A DNA stretch of 64,000 nt from an uncultured Sphingorhabdus sp. (GTDB taxonomy: Bacteria > Pseudomonadota > Alphaproteobacteria > Sphingomonadales > Sphingomonadaceae), in NCBI GenBank assembly GCA_947501885.1, contig CANMXN010000001.1, forward strand, positions 1,860,001 to 1,924,000, written 5' to 3'. Shown piece after piece: positions 33,768-44,457 of the stretch (position 1 is the stretch's first letter; every line of letters begins with the position of its first letter). Below the pieces are notes generated by a model. It ran no database searches. It had not been told where the DNA came from and saw only the letters and a program-made list of their open reading frames with translations. Position numbers and translations under genes: made by a program.

Positions 33768-36700
33768 ATGCAAATCATTGACAACATAAACAACTTGCTA
33801 GGAGAAGATCTTCGCTCCAATCTAAATAAGGGATCGAAGCTCAAAATCGCGGCCTCTTGCTTTTCGATATTTGCGTTCCAAGCCTTAAAAAACGAGTTAG
33901 AAAAGATTGATGGTCTCGAGTTCATCTTCACAGCTCCGACTTTTGTCCCGGAGGGAGTAACTGATAAATTCAGGAAAGAACGAAGAGAATTTTTCATCCC
34001 CAAAGTTCAGCGCGAGCGTAATCTGTATGGATCAGAGTTTGAGATACAGCTTCGCAACAAGTTGATGCAGCGGGCGGTTGCGAGGGAGTGCGCTGAATGG
34101 ATACGCAAAAAGGTAGTATTTCGTTCAAACAAAACTCAAGCGCCTATGCAGCAATTTGTTTGCGTAGAGAATACCTCGAATCAGGTTGCTTATATGCCTG
34201 TGAACGGTTTTACGGCCGTCGACCTCGGCCTACAAAAAGGAAACGCTGTATCAAATATCGTCAATCGTTTAGATGGCGTGCCATACACAAACACCTATCT
34301 TGATCTTTTTAATCAAATCTGGGCTGATCCTGACAAGCTAGAGGATGTTACCGAGGCGATTTGCCAGCATATTGAGTCGGTCTATCAGGAGAACTCTCCG
34401 GAGCGGATTTATTTCCTGATCCTATACAACCTTTTCAATGAGTTTCTTGAAGAGATAGATGAGGACGTTCTTCCAAATGATCGTACCGGATATCTCGACA
34501 CTGCGGTATGGAACAAGTTGTTCAACTATCAGCGAGATGCCGCCACGGGTATCATCAATAAGCTGGAAACCTATAACGGCTGCATACTGGCGGATAGCGT
34601 TGGTTTAGGAAAGACATTTACAGCGCTCGCAGTCATCAAATATTACGAACTCAGAAATCGAGCTGTTCTGGTGCTGTGTCCCAAGAAGCTCGCCGATAAC
34701 TGGTTAAACTTTAACAGTAATCTCAAGACCAACCTGTTTGCCAAAGATCGTTTTAATTACGATGTGCTATGTCATACGGATCTGTCGAGAGTAAGCGGTG
34801 ACTCATTTGGCATTCCTCTAAATCGTGTAAATTGGGGAAACTATGATCTCGTCGTAATCGACGAATCTCACAATTTCCGCAACAACGACATCTACAAGGA
34901 TAAGGAAACTCGCTATCAGAAGCTCATGAACCAGGTCATACGCGCAGGCGTGAAGACCAAAGTTCTGATGCTGTCTGCAACACCCGTCAATAACAGATTT
35001 ACAGACCTTAGAAACCAACTTGCTCTCGCATATGAGGGTGAATCGGAAGCTCTAAGCGAGAAACTAAAAACCAGTTCCAGTGTCGAAGGGATTTTCCGGC
35101 GAGCGCAGACCGCATTTAACACTTGGTCAAAACTGCCGCCTGATGAAAGAACAGCATCCGCCATCTTGAAGATGCTGGATTTCGATTTTTTCGAACTCTT
35201 GGATAGCGTAACAATCGCGCGTTCGCGTAAACATATTGAGACCTTTTACGATACATCTGACATCGGGAAATTCCCGGAGAGAAAAAAGCCGCTATCATTT
35301 CGTTGTCCGTTGACCACGCGCACAGATGTTATGGGGCTAAACCAGATTGTTGCGCAGCTAACTATGCTGAAGCTCGCGGTTTATGCACCTCTTAGCTATA
35401 TATTGCCCAGTCGTGTCGCAAAATATGAAGCGCTCTATGACACTGAAGTCGGCGGTGGCAAAGGGCGGCTAAAGCAAGTTGACCGTGAGCGCAGCCTCCA
35501 AGCTCTAATGACTACCAATCTTCTCAAAAGACTTGAGAGCTCAGTTGAAGCATTCAGACTCACTTTAGGCGCACTTAAAGAAAACCTTACCGGAACCCTG
35601 GACGCGATTGCCGACTTTGAACGCTCAGGCGGCGCAATCGAAATAACCGACTACACGGCCAACCCTTCGGATTTCGATCCAGACGATGATGATTTGGGCG
35701 GCCTTGGAGACTTTACAGTTGGTAAGAAGGTTCAAATTAGTCTTTCAGATATGGATGTTCAGTCATGGCAGCATGATCTGAAAGCCGATCTCGAACTTAT
35801 CGACACGCTGCTGGCCTCAATGGAGATGATCCGCCCAGAAGATGACGCCAAACTTCAGCACCTGAAAGCCCATATCCACGATAAGATTGAAAACCCGATC
35901 AATGGCACTAACCGCAAGGTGCTCATTTTTACTGCTTTTGCTGATACGGCCAATTATCTCTACAACAACATTGCTGCTGACCTTCGTAAAAGCAATGCTC
36001 TGCATACCGCCAGAGTCTCAGGATCGGACACGCCTAAAACAACTATAAAGAAGGCCTACGACTTCCAATCAATCCTGACCTTGTTTTCGCCGCGTGCGAA
36101 AGAAAAACATCTCATTATGCCTGATGATGATAATGAGATCGACATCCTCATTGGTACTGATTGCATATCCGAAGGTCAGAATCTTCAAGATTGCGACTAT
36201 CTTATCAACTACGACATCCATTGGAATCCGGTCAGGATAATTCAGCGCTTTGGTCGGATTGACCGCATTGGTTCAACCAATGACCAAATTCAGCTTGTCA
36301 ATTACTGGCCAGACATCACGCTCGACGAATACATAAATCTCAAGGAGCGTGTCGAGAATAGAATGATGATCGCCGATGTGACCGCCACAGGCGATGATAA
36401 CGTGCTTACGGCGAAGAGTAGCGAGATTGCTTACCGTAAAGAGCAGTTAAAAAGGCTTCAGGATGAAGTGATCGAACTGGAGGATGTGAAGACAGGCGTC
36501 TCTATTACTGATCTTGGCTTGAATGACTTCCGCATGGACCTGCTGAATTATGTTAAGGAAAATGGCAATCTTCAGCACATGCCTAATGGCCTTCACGCTG
36601 TTGTGCCTGCTGACCTCGATATTGGGCTTCTGCCAGGCGCTATATTCGCGCTTCGTAACATTCATCACGGCGTAAGCATCAATCAGCAGAACCGCTTGCA

Positions 36701-37043
36701 CCCATATTATCTGGTTTACATTTCCAATGAAGGTGAAATTGTCGTCGACCACACCGAAGTAAAACGTCTACTCGATTTGGTTCGCACAAGTTGCAAAGGC
36801 CGCGCCGAACCTGTCGTGGGGGCTTGCAGTATTTTCAATGAGCGCACTGATGATGGCCGTAATATGGAGCAACAATCAGAGCTACTGAGTTCCGCCATTC
36901 GGTCAATGATTGACGTAAAAGATGAGAAAGACTTAGACAGCCTGTTTACAGGAGGCCGAACAACGGCACTTGTAAACACGATAGCCGGCCTTGATGATTT
37001 CGAGCTGATCGCTTTCTTGGTGATAGAAGGAGGCGGTTCATGA
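33768..37043 (+). CDS. SNF2/DEAD-type helicase with PLD-like N-terminal region
   Basis: A 1091-residue superfamily 2 helicase. The N-terminal ~250 residues (KLKIAASCFSIFAFQALKNEL...) resemble the PLD-like domain of such helicases, but I see no HxKx4D motif, so it is probably non-catalytic. Walker A is ADSVGLGKT (about 277-285), motif II VIDESHNFRN (about 363), motif III MLSATPVNN (about 402). The second RecA domain has QRFGRIDRIGS (about 825). It likely translocates on DNA and assists target search or remodelling for the RM system. Its stop overlaps the next start (ATGA). It replaces the vestigial helicase just upstream. Confidence 0.88.
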   Translation: MQIIDNINNLLGEDLRSNLNKGSKLKIAASCFSIFAFQALKNELEKIDGLEFIFTAPTFVPEGVTDKFRKERREFFIPKVQRERNLYGSEFEIQLRNKLMQRAVARECAEWIRKKVVFRSNKTQAPMQQFVCVENTSNQVAYMPVNGFTAVDLGLQKGNAVSNIVNRLDGVPYTNTYLDLFNQIWADPDKLEDVTEAICQHIESVYQENSPERIYFLILYNLFNEFLEEIDEDVLPNDRTGYLDTAVWNKLFNYQRDAATGIINKLETYNGCILADSVGLGKTFTALAVIKYYELRNRAVLVLCPKKLADNWLNFNSNLKTNLFAKDRFNYDVLCHTDLSRVSGDSFGIPLNRVNWGNYDLVVIDESHNFRNNDIYKDKETRYQKLMNQVIRAGVKTKVLMLSATPVNNRFTDLRNQLALAYEGESEALSEKLKTSSSVEGIFRRAQTAFNTWSKLPPDERTASAILKMLDFDFFELLDSVTIARSRKHIETFYDTSDIGKFPERKKPLSFRCPLTTRTDVMGLNQIVAQLTMLKLAVYAPLSYILPSRVAKYEALYDTEVGGGKGRLKQVDRERSLQALMTTNLLKRLESSVEAFRLTLGALKENLTGTLDAIADFERSGGAIEITDYTANPSDFDPDDDDLGGLGDFTVGKKVQISLSDMDVQSWQHDLKADLELIDTLLASMEMIRPEDDAKLQHLKAHIHDKIENPINGTNRKVLIFTAFADTANYLYNNIAADLRKSNALHTARVSGSDTPKTTIKKAYDFQSILTLFSPRAKEKHLIMPDDDNEIDILIGTDCISEGQNLQDCDYLINYDIHWNPVRIIQRFGRIDRIGSTNDQIQLVNYWPDITLDEYINLKERVENRMMIADVTATGDDNVLTAKSSEIAYRKEQLKRLQDEVIELEDVKTGVSITDLGLNDFRMDLLNYVKENGNLQHMPNGLHAVVPADLDIGLLPGAIFALRNIHHGVSINQQNRLHPYYLVYISNEGEIVVDHTEVKRLLDLVRTSCKGRAEPVVGACSIFNERTDDGRNMEQQSELLSSAIRSMIDVKDEKDLDSLFTGGRTTALVNTIAGLDDFELIAFLVIEGGGS

Positions 37044-37720
37044 CGGCTTTCTTTGAATACCCGCAAGGCGCTTCGTTCGGAAGGGTCTTACCCAAAACCA
37101 AGATTTACGAACACGCGAAGGCAGGCGCCAGATTAAAGCAAGCCTTTGTCGATCAGGTTGAGCAGATTGTCTGGCAATATAAGCTCGCCCCTGAGACCAT
37201 CAATCTTAGCGCAACGAAGTCGATCAAGGAAATACAGATATTCTGTATCAGGCTCCGAGGCGCGGAGTTGAGTGAAGATGTGTTATCAGCAATCGACAAG
37301 GCAATCGCGTTCCCGATCATCTTTGAGCTGACCCATGCGGGCAAGCGCAAGGTGATTGCATCCTACAAACGGGCCAATACAGCGGACAGCACCAAATGGG
37401 TTGTCAGTGAATATTTCAGCACTGACTGGGAAGCTGATGATTTGCCTCGGCAAGCGCTCCCGTCTGCCCTTAATCTTGGTGTGCTCTATGAGAAACTTCT
37501 GAGCGCACTCATTCCAACCTCCAAAACTGAAGAGCCTATGGCGCAACGTGTTGAGCGCATGGAGGCGATACGGGCGAAACAACGTGAAGCTGGGCGAATA
37601 AAGGCGCGTCTTGCCCGTGAAAAACAATTCAACAAACGTGTTGAGATTAACGCAGAGCTGCGAGGGGTAACAAAGGAGCTTGAAGTATTAAACGGGGGGA
37701 TAGATGGCAAAACTGAATGA
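37040..37720 (+). CDS. DUF4391 family protein
   Basis: A 226-residue protein matching DUF4391 in length and pattern (FFEYPQGASFGRVLPKTKIYEHA; FVDQVEQIVWQYKLAPETINL; AIPF-type IIFELTHAGKRKVIASYKR; C-terminal long basic coiled coil). Members occur with a helicase and type III Mod/Res genes, so they are thought to be part of the same defence apparatus; the biochemical role is not known. It overlaps both neighbours (4 and 17 bases). Confidence 0.88.
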   Translation: MTAFFEYPQGASFGRVLPKTKIYEHAKAGARLKQAFVDQVEQIVWQYKLAPETINLSATKSIKEIQIFCIRLRGAELSEDVLSAIDKAIAFPIIFELTHAGKRKVIASYKRANTADSTKWVVSEYFSTDWEADDLPRQALPSALNLGVLYEKLLSALIPTSKTEEPMAQRVERMEAIRAKQREAGRIKARLAREKQFNKRVEINAELRGVTKELEVLNGGIDGKTE

Positions 37721-37988
37721 GCCATATCAACTGGTCGAGGTTGAAAGTTATCGTCCAGATCATACAAGTGGATTACACGGGAAAATTCATATTCGCCCCT
37801 GTGCTGGTCAAGGCTTCGCCGAAAATTTGCATGTAGAATGTTCCAAGAAGCTCTCACGGGAATATCCTGTTGGCTCAAAGTTCCGCATCAGGGCAAAGTT
37901 AACTGACCGCGAAGGCGGAGGCGAATTTTTATACAGTTATTTCGGATGGAAATTTGAAGTCTTGTCGAAGGGGAAAGAACGAAAATGA
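37704..37988 (+). CDS. 94-aa protein of unknown function in defence operon
   Basis: A 94-residue protein (MAKLNEPYQLVEVESYRPDHTSG...). It appears strand-rich (GKIHIRPC, GFAENLHVEC, KFRIRAKLTDREGGGEFLYSYFGWKFEVL), suggesting a small beta-barrel such as an OB fold, which is inference. It overlaps DUF4391 at its start and mod at its end (ATGA), so it is under strong coupling. I do not recognise a family. Confidence 0.8.
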   Translation: MAKLNEPYQLVEVESYRPDHTSGLHGKIHIRPCAGQGFAENLHVECSKKLSREYPVGSKFRIRAKLTDREGGGEFLYSYFGWKFEVLSKGKERK

Positions 37989-39928
37989 AAAAAATGAAGA
38001 TGCACAGCCCCAATTTGACGGACGAAAACATCCTCAAGATTCGTGAGCTCTTTCCGGGGTGCGTGACAGAGGCCGAAGATCAAAATGGTAAGCTGCGTCT
38101 GGCAGTGGATTTTGACCAGCTCCGCCAAGAGCTGAGCGACCATATCATTGAAGGCCCGCAAGAGCGCTATCACCTCAACTGGCCGGGTAAACGCGAAGCG
38201 CTGGTCACCGCAAATGCCCCCATCGCCAAAACCCTTCGCCCTGTGCGAGAGGAAAGCGTGGATTTCGATACCACCAAAAACCTGTTTATCGAGGGCGATA
38301 ACCTTGAGGCTTTGAAACTGCTGCAAGAGACATATCTTGGCAAAGTCAAAATGATCTATATCGACCCGCCTTATAATACGGGTAATGACTTTGTGTATGA
38401 AGATGACTATTCTAAAAATACGGCAGAGTTTCTGAAACGCTCGAATCAAAAGGATGAATTTGGGAATAAACTCGTTGCTAATTCAGAAAGTAACGGCCGC
38501 TTTCACTCCGATTGGTTAGATATGATCTATCCTCGTTTGCGACTTGCTCGCAATCTTCTTGATGACGATGGCGTTCTGGTAGCCTCGATTGATGAGAATG
38601 AGATTGTTAATCTTCGGAAAGTTCTGGATGAGGTTTTTGGAGCAGGAAACCTTTTATTTCAAATAACCTTACTTTGCAATCCAAAGGGCCGGTCCCAAGA
38701 CAAGTTTGTAGCTAACTGCCATGAATACATTGTTGGGTATTCAAAAATTCAATTGAATAAAGGTGATCTCAATATCCCGAAGGATGACGAGGAGATTGCG
38801 AAAAATTACAAACTCAAAGATAAACGTGGAAGATATCGTGAATTAGAACTTCGAAACACGCATCGTGAATTTGGAAAACATAACAGAAAAAATCTCTATT
38901 ATCCTTTTTACGTGGACAGAGATGGAAGCGTTTTCCTTGACGAGGCTAATGGCCGCAAGACTGTATATCCTAATTGGGACGATGGTTTTGAGGGGTGTTG
39001 GACATGGGGAGTCGACAAAGCGCGCAATCAAATTGATGAACTTGTGGCCAAAGAAGTGAAAGGTAATTGGAAGGTATACAGAAAAAATTATGCTAAAGGG
39101 GACGATGGAGAAGCAACTAAGCAAGTAAAATCCATTTGGACGGAAAAGTGTTTTCACACAGAAAAAGGACAGTCTGCTTTTAATGAACTATTCGATACAA
39201 AGGAAAAGATTTTTCAGTCGCCTAAATCGGTAGATACAATAAAACAGTTGCTGTTAATGGCTTCGGAGAAAAGCTCAATTATTCTCGATTTTTTTGCTGG
39301 ATCTGGCACTACCGCCCACGCCGTTTTATCTCAAAACGCATCTGAGGGCGGTAATCGAAAGTTTATCCTTGTTCAGATAGATGAGTCCACTGCTTCAGAT
39401 TCCGAAGCAAATAAAGCAGGATATCCAACAGTTGCGGAGATTTGCAAAGAACGTATCCGCCGCGCGGGTCAGAAAGTTCTCGAAGGTGAATGTCATCCCG
39501 ATTGGAATAAGGATGTCGGCTTTCGTGTCCTGAAAATTGATACCAGCAATATGGCTGATGTGTATTACACACCCAATGCTGTAGATCAAAAAGACCTGCT
39601 CGCCAGTGTTGAGAATATCAAACCAGGCCGTGATAACCCTGAAGACCTGTTATTTCAGGTGTTACTTGATTGGGGTGTTGACCTGACACTGCCGATTGAA
39701 AAACGCGATATTCAGGGCAAATCTGTCTTCCTTGTGAATGAAGAGCCTTATGACCTTATCGCTTGCTTTGATAAAGGTGTGACCGAGGGTCTGGTCAAAG
39801 AACTTGCGAGCCATCAGCCTATGCGCATGGTGTTCCGTGACAATGGCTTTGCCTCTGACGCTGTGAAAATCAATGTTGAACAGATTTTCCGCCAGCTTTC
39901 TCCCGCAACCGACGTGAAGTCAATTTAG
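37985..39928 (+). CDS. mod: Type III restriction-modification DNA methyltransferase (Mod)
   Basis: Mod recognises the target and methylates adenine N6 on one strand; it also guides Res. The 647-residue protein has a conserved N-terminal stretch (HLNWPGKREALVTANAPIAKTLRP) and catalytic motif IV IYIDPPYNTGNDFVY (DPPY at about 127-130). A variable target-recognition region follows (about 215-400), and the SAM-binding motif I DFFAGSGTTAHAV is near 433-445. The IV-before-I order is the beta class, as in other type III Mod proteins. The recognition-region codons are more AT-rich than the flanks, as is usual where specificity is swapped. Confidence 0.94.
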   Translation: MKKMKMHSPNLTDENILKIRELFPGCVTEAEDQNGKLRLAVDFDQLRQELSDHIIEGPQERYHLNWPGKREALVTANAPIAKTLRPVREESVDFDTTKNLFIEGDNLEALKLLQETYLGKVKMIYIDPPYNTGNDFVYEDDYSKNTAEFLKRSNQKDEFGNKLVANSESNGRFHSDWLDMIYPRLRLARNLLDDDGVLVASIDENEIVNLRKVLDEVFGAGNLLFQITLLCNPKGRSQDKFVANCHEYIVGYSKIQLNKGDLNIPKDDEEIAKNYKLKDKRGRYRELELRNTHREFGKHNRKNLYYPFYVDRDGSVFLDEANGRKTVYPNWDDGFEGCWTWGVDKARNQIDELVAKEVKGNWKVYRKNYAKGDDGEATKQVKSIWTEKCFHTEKGQSAFNELFDTKEKIFQSPKSVDTIKQLLLMASEKSSIILDFFAGSGTTAHAVLSQNASEGGNRKFILVQIDESTASDSEANKAGYPTVAEICKERIRRAGQKVLEGECHPDWNKDVGFRVLKIDTSNMADVYYTPNAVDQKDLLASVENIKPGRDNPEDLLFQVLLDWGVDLTLPIEKRDIQGKSVFLVNEEPYDLIACFDKGVTEGLVKELASHQPMRMVFRDNGFASDAVKINVEQIFRQLSPATDVKSI

Positions 39929-39946
39929 GGTCAGCGGGGTTAGCTT

Positions 39947-42900
39947 ATGAAACTCAAGTTTAAGGTTCAGGACTATCAGACAAGTGCCGTAGAAGCTGTT
40001 GTGGATTGCTTTGCCGGGCAACCTTTCCGTAGCGGTCTGTCCTACCGCATGGACCCTGGCACAAAAAAGCAGGCTTCACTTGATGAACATGGGTTTAAGA
40101 ATGAAGACATACGCCTGACAGATGGGCAACTGCTAACAAATATCCAAAACGTGCAGAAGCGTCAGAACCTTACGCCGGCGCGTTCACTGATTGATTTCAC
40201 GGAGGTTGACCGCAAAGGCCAGGTTAAGCCGAAGGCGAAAAGCTACAAGCCGGGGGCCAAACTCAATCTCGATATTGAAATGGAAACCGGCACCGGCAAA
40301 ACCTATTGCTACATCAAGACCATTTTTGAGATGAATAAGCGATATGGCTGGTCAAAGTTCATCATCATGGTGCCGAGTATAGCCATTCGTGAAGGCGTTC
40401 AAAAATCTTTCCAGATTACGGCGGATCATTTTACCGAAGGCTACGGAAAGAAAGCACGGTTTTTCATATACAATTCCAAGAGTTTGCCTGAGCTGGAGAG
40501 TTTTTCTTCTGACGCTGGAATCAATGTGATGATTATCAATATTCAGGCGTTTAATGCTCGAGGTGCTGACAATCGCCGGATATATGATGAGCTGGACGAC
40601 TTTCAATCGCGTCGCCCGATTGACGTTATTAGCAAAAACCGGCCGATCCTCATCTTGGATGAACCTCAAAAGATGGAAGGCAAGGCCACGCTCGATGCTT
40701 TGCCAAAGTTCAATCCGCTAATGATCTTGCGATATTCTGCAACACACAAAACCAATCATCTCAAAGTTCATCGGCTGGATGCGCTAGACGCTTATAATCA
40801 GAAACTCGTAAAAAAAATTGCCGTTCGCGGAATCCAGACACGCGGCCTCGCTGGAACAAACGCCTATCTCTACCTCGAAGGCATCGACATCTCGAAAAAA
40901 GCGCCAGTCGCACGAATTGAGATGGAAGTGAAGCTGAAGTCTGGAGAAATAAAACGACAGATACGCCGACTCGAATTTGAACGTAACTTATATGATGAGT
41001 CCGGTGGTCTCGATCAATATCGCGGCTTCATCATTTCTCAAATCGATTATAATCAAGACACTGTCGAGTTCACCAATGGAGTTGTCTTGCAAGCTGGCGA
41101 GGCAACCGGTGATGTGAATGAGAAAGATATTCGACGTATCCAAATTCGCGAAACCATCAAAGCTCACTTTGATAAGGAAAAGCAACTTTTCTCTCAGGAC
41201 ATAAAAGTGCTTTCCTTATTTTTCATCGACGAAGTCGTGAAATACCGTGATTACGATCAGAATGACGACAAAGGCGATTATGCGCGTGTCTTCGAAGAGG
41301 AATACGCTCTCTTGAGAGAGGAATATCTCTCTGAGCTAGTGATAGATAATGAGCAATATCGGGAGTATCTGGCGGGCATCGAAGCAGGTGATACCCATAA
41401 AGGGTATTTTGCCATCGACAAAAAAACAAAGCAGATGAAAGACCCAAAAGCTGCAACGAGGGGTGAGAATGCAGGGCTTTCAGATGATGTGGATGCGTAT
41501 GACCTGATCCTTAAAGACAAAGAACGTCTTCTGGCGTTTCATGAACCAACGCGATTTATATTTTCTCACTCTGCACTCCGCGAGGGATGGGATAATCCTA
41601 ATGTTTTCGTCATGTGTATGCTTAAGCATAGCGATAACACGATTTCACGTCGCCAAGAGGTGGGTCGCGGGCTACGCCTCTCCGTTGACCAGCATGGCGA
41701 ACGTATGGACCTACCTGCTGTGGTTCACGACATAAATGTTCTGACCGTCATTGCCAGCGAGAGCTACAAAGACTTTGTATCAGGGCTTCAAACTGAGATT
41801 GCTGAGACATTGTCAGCCCGTCCTCGCAAAGCTAATGAAGAATATTTTGTAGGCAAGGTTGTCGAAACTTCGGATGGCCCAATCGAAGTTACGCCCCAAA
41901 TGGCAAAGCAGATATATCGCTATTTGTTGAAGAACGATTACACAGATGATGATGACAGCATTACGGAGGTTTATCATACAGCGAAGGATGCTGGCGAGTT
42001 GGCGAAGCTTCCAGATGAGCTAGAAGCATATACTGATCAGGTTTTTGAGCTGATCGACAGTGTTTTCGACGATAGTAAATTGCCAAAAATCGACGATGGA
42101 CGGAAACCAAAAACCAATCCACTCAACGATAATTTCGACAAGAAAGAGTTTCAGGAACTCTGGTCCCGGATTAACCGTAAAGCTGTATATCGCGTGGACT
42201 TCGACTCAAGGGAGCTGATTAAGAAAGCGATTAGCGCGTTAGATAGTCAATTACGCGTGACACCACTTCAATACACCGTTCAGACTGGCGAGCAACATGC
42301 AGCGGTCACTGACGATCAGTTGAAAACGGGTGACAGCTTCAAACTAACTGACACCACTACGGAAACAGGTGGCTCCGTCCACTCTGATGTAACCTATGAC
42401 CTGATAGGTAAAGTTGCCGAGAATGCCCATCTGACCCGCAAGACGATAGCGGAGATATTGTCTGGCATAGAGCCAGCAATATTTGAGCAGTTTCGAATGA
42501 ATCCGGAGCACTTTATCGCCGAAGCATCACGTTTGATAAGCGAACAGAAAGCGACGGCAATCATCGAGCAACTTTCCTACGATGAGGTGGAGGATCAGTT
42601 TACCACCGATGTATTTACCGCAGCGCAAACAGGTCAAGATTTCTCGCGCGCAACCCGAAAACTCAACAATCATGTCTATGATTATTGCGTTACGGATTCC
42701 GATGTTGAGAGGCGTTTTGTGGAAGAACTCGACACGAGCGCAGAGGTGGTTGTGTACGCAAAACTTCCGGGTGGATTCCTTATTCCTACACCAGTCGGTG
42801 ATTACAATCCTGATTGGGCGATTTCTTTTAAGCATGGCAGCGTTAAGCACGTCTATTTCGTAGCAGAGACAAAGGGCTCTATGTCCTCCATGAAGCTTCG

Positions 42901-43042
42901 AGAAATAGAGAAAACCAAGATTGAATGCGCACGAAAGTTCTTCACTGAGCTAAATGAGAAAATTATATCAGAGAAGGTCAAATACGACGTAGTCACTGAT
43001 TATGCCAAATTGATGGATTTGGTGAGCGAGGTGGCGGTGTGA
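39947..43042 (+). CDS. res: Type III restriction endonuclease subunit (Res)
   Basis: Res is the ATP-dependent translocase-nuclease partner of Mod. The 1031-residue protein has Walker A METGTGKT (about 111-118), motif [13 protein letters not shown] (about 236), motif [10 protein letters not shown], and motif [14 protein letters not shown] (about 565). A C-terminal PD-(D/E)xK nuclease has YNPDWAI (about 952) and FVAETKG (about 973). All parts look intact. It starts 18 bases after mod. Its TGA overlaps the GTG start of the SIR2 gene (GTGA). Confidence 0.94.
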   Translation: MKLKFKVQDYQTSAVEAVVDCFAGQPFRSGLSYRMDPGTKKQASLDEHGFKNEDIRLTDGQLLTNIQNVQKRQNLTPARSLIDFTEVDRKGQVKPKAKSYKPGAKLNLDIEMETGTGKTYCYIKTIFEMNKRYGWSKFIIMVPSIAIREGVQKSFQITADHFTEGYGKKARFFIYNSKSLPELESFSSDAGINVMIINIQAFNARGADNRRIYDELDDFQSRRPIDVISKNRPILILDEPQKMEGKATLDALPKFNPLMILRYSATHKTNHLKVHRLDALDAYNQKLVKKIAVRGIQTRGLAGTNAYLYLEGIDISKKAPVARIEMEVKLKSGEIKRQIRRLEFERNLYDESGGLDQYRGFIISQIDYNQDTVEFTNGVVLQAGEATGDVNEKDIRRIQIRETIKAHFDKEKQLFSQDIKVLSLFFIDEVVKYRDYDQNDDKGDYARVFEEEYALLREEYLSELVIDNEQYREYLAGIEAGDTHKGYFAIDKKTKQMKDPKAATRGENAGLSDDVDAYDLILKDKERLLAFHEPTRFIFSHSALREGWDNPNVFVMCMLKHSDNTISRRQEVGRGLRLSVDQHGERMDLPAVVHDINVLTVIASESYKDFVSGLQTEIAETLSARPRKANEEYFVGKVVETSDGPIEVTPQMAKQIYRYLLKNDYTDDDDSITEVYHTAKDAGELAKLPDELEAYTDQVFELIDSVFDDSKLPKIDDGRKPKTNPLNDNFDKKEFQELWSRINRKAVYRVDFDSRELIKKAISALDSQLRVTPLQYTVQTGEQHAAVTDDQLKTGDSFKLTDTTTETGGSVHSDVTYDLIGKVAENAHLTRKTIAEILSGIEPAIFEQFRMNPEHFIAEASRLISEQKATAIIEQLSYDEVEDQFTTDVFTAAQTGQDFSRATRKLNNHVYDYCVTDSDVERRFVEELDTSAEVVVYAKLPGGFLIPTPVGDYNPDWAISFKHGSVKHVYFVAETKGSMSSMKLREIEKTKIECARKFFTELNEKIISEKVKYDVVTDYAKLMDLVSEVAV

Positions 43043-44457
43043 GTGATTTCAGCAACTACAAACTTCTTTCTCCGGATTCTGCGAGCGGCAGCCAGGATTT
43101 ACTCGCAGGAAAAAACCAAGAAGAAGGTCTACGCCGTATTCAGGCACTGTTAGCAGATTGGCTTCGTATGGAAAGCGTAGTTGTTCTGACGGCTGCCGGC
43201 TGCTCGGTGGGTGCAGGTGGACGGCTTATGGCTGGTCCTGAACAAAATAACCTAGAGTGTTTGGTACTTGATGCGGTGGAACAATGTCAGCTATCCGAAG
43301 ATGCTAAAAAGATCATAAAGTGGAAAAAAGCTAACGATTTTGGGCAAGGCAATTTTGAAGATTGGCTTAGTTATTTGTTCAACGCATCCGGTCTCGCAAG
43401 TTCTGAAAACTCCCCAATAGATACGGTGGCTTGGAAAAGACATATTGAAGACGAGAATACTGAAGAAGATTCGGAGCCGCTAACATTAAGCAAAGAAGAT
43501 GAGCAGAATCTTTGCAAATGCCTTGAAAGAGCAATTTATGCGGAATGCGCGCTTCAACTAGACCGAAAAGAGTTATCCGGAGACTCGTCAGACGCCTCAT
43601 CGGGTCATATCCCGTTTTTGGCAAAACTTATTGCGCGCGATACAAATCTTGGACGCACACATCTATTCACTCTCAATTACGACACTTTGTTTGAGCAGGC
43701 TTTTGAAGAATTGGGAATCCAGTATTTTGATGGATTCTCAGGGAAAGCATCGGCGCGCTTCGATCCGGCTGTTTACGGGTTGGACATTTACTATCCGGGG
43801 GACGTAGCCGAAGGGCGCGTCCGCCGGTTCGATAAGTTTCTTCAATATTATAAACTCCACGGATCATTGCATTGGTATGTTGATGGGAGTGGGATCTATC
43901 GTGCGCAGCACAGGGATTTGACCTTTGCAGATGAATATCGGGCGAGTGACGCCGCTACAAAAGCCGTGAAACTTCAATCTGATGAATACAAACATATCGG
44001 GCCATTTGGAATCCTCCCAACATCGCAAAAATTTATGCAGACGCTTGATATGCCGTATGCACATTTATTTAGACTGTTCCATGCACGTTTGAACCAGCCG
44101 CAAACATTCCTGCTAGTGCTAGGCTACGGATTTGGTGACGACCATGTGAACCGGATTATTGAAACGGCCTTGATGAATCCTTCGCTTGTAATGCTGGTTG
44201 TCGAACCGAATCCGAACAGTCAGATAGTTGAACGAATTAGTCGATACCAAAATCTCGGCCAAAGAGCGTTCGTTCTGACAGAACGACTTGAAGAAGGCGA
44301 AAATTGCACATATCAGACTGCCACGTTTGCGGATTTTGCCCAAAACGTAATGCCAGATGTGCAATGGTTAGAAGATTTCAAACAGCTACGCAGGTTTGAG
44401 GAACAGATAAGAAAAGCTGAGGATACGTCGCCGAGTGAGCCAACGGGTGATACCTGA
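43039..44457 (+). CDS. SIR2-family protein (probable NADase effector of a Nezha-type system)
   Basis: A 472-residue SIR2 protein starting with GTG 43039 inside the res stop. The nucleotide-binding motif is [14 protein letters not shown] (about 47-61), the catalytic Asn lies in [11 protein letters not shown] (about 208-218) and the His in YKLHGSLHW (about 269-277). The [13 protein letters not shown] motif (about 360) is typical of defence SIR2 proteins. In SIR2-HerA (Nezha) systems this subunit degrades NAD+ or DNA on phage infection. It is followed at once by HerA (TGATG overlap). The tight link to type III RM genes is unusual. Confidence 0.9.
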   Translation: MSDFSNYKLLSPDSASGSQDLLAGKNQEEGLRRIQALLADWLRMESVVVLTAAGCSVGAGGRLMAGPEQNNLECLVLDAVEQCQLSEDAKKIIKWKKANDFGQGNFEDWLSYLFNASGLASSENSPIDTVAWKRHIEDENTEEDSEPLTLSKEDEQNLCKCLERAIYAECALQLDRKELSGDSSDASSGHIPFLAKLIARDTNLGRTHLFTLNYDTLFEQAFEELGIQYFDGFSGKASARFDPAVYGLDIYYPGDVAEGRVRRFDKFLQYYKLHGSLHWYVDGSGIYRAQHRDLTFADEYRASDAATKAVKLQSDEYKHIGPFGILPTSQKFMQTLDMPYAHLFRLFHARLNQPQTFLLVLGYGFGDDHVNRIIETALMNPSLVMLVVEPNPNSQIVERISRYQNLGQRAFVLTERLEEGENCTYQTATFADFAQNVMPDVQWLEDFKQLRRFEEQIRKAEDTSPSEPTGDT

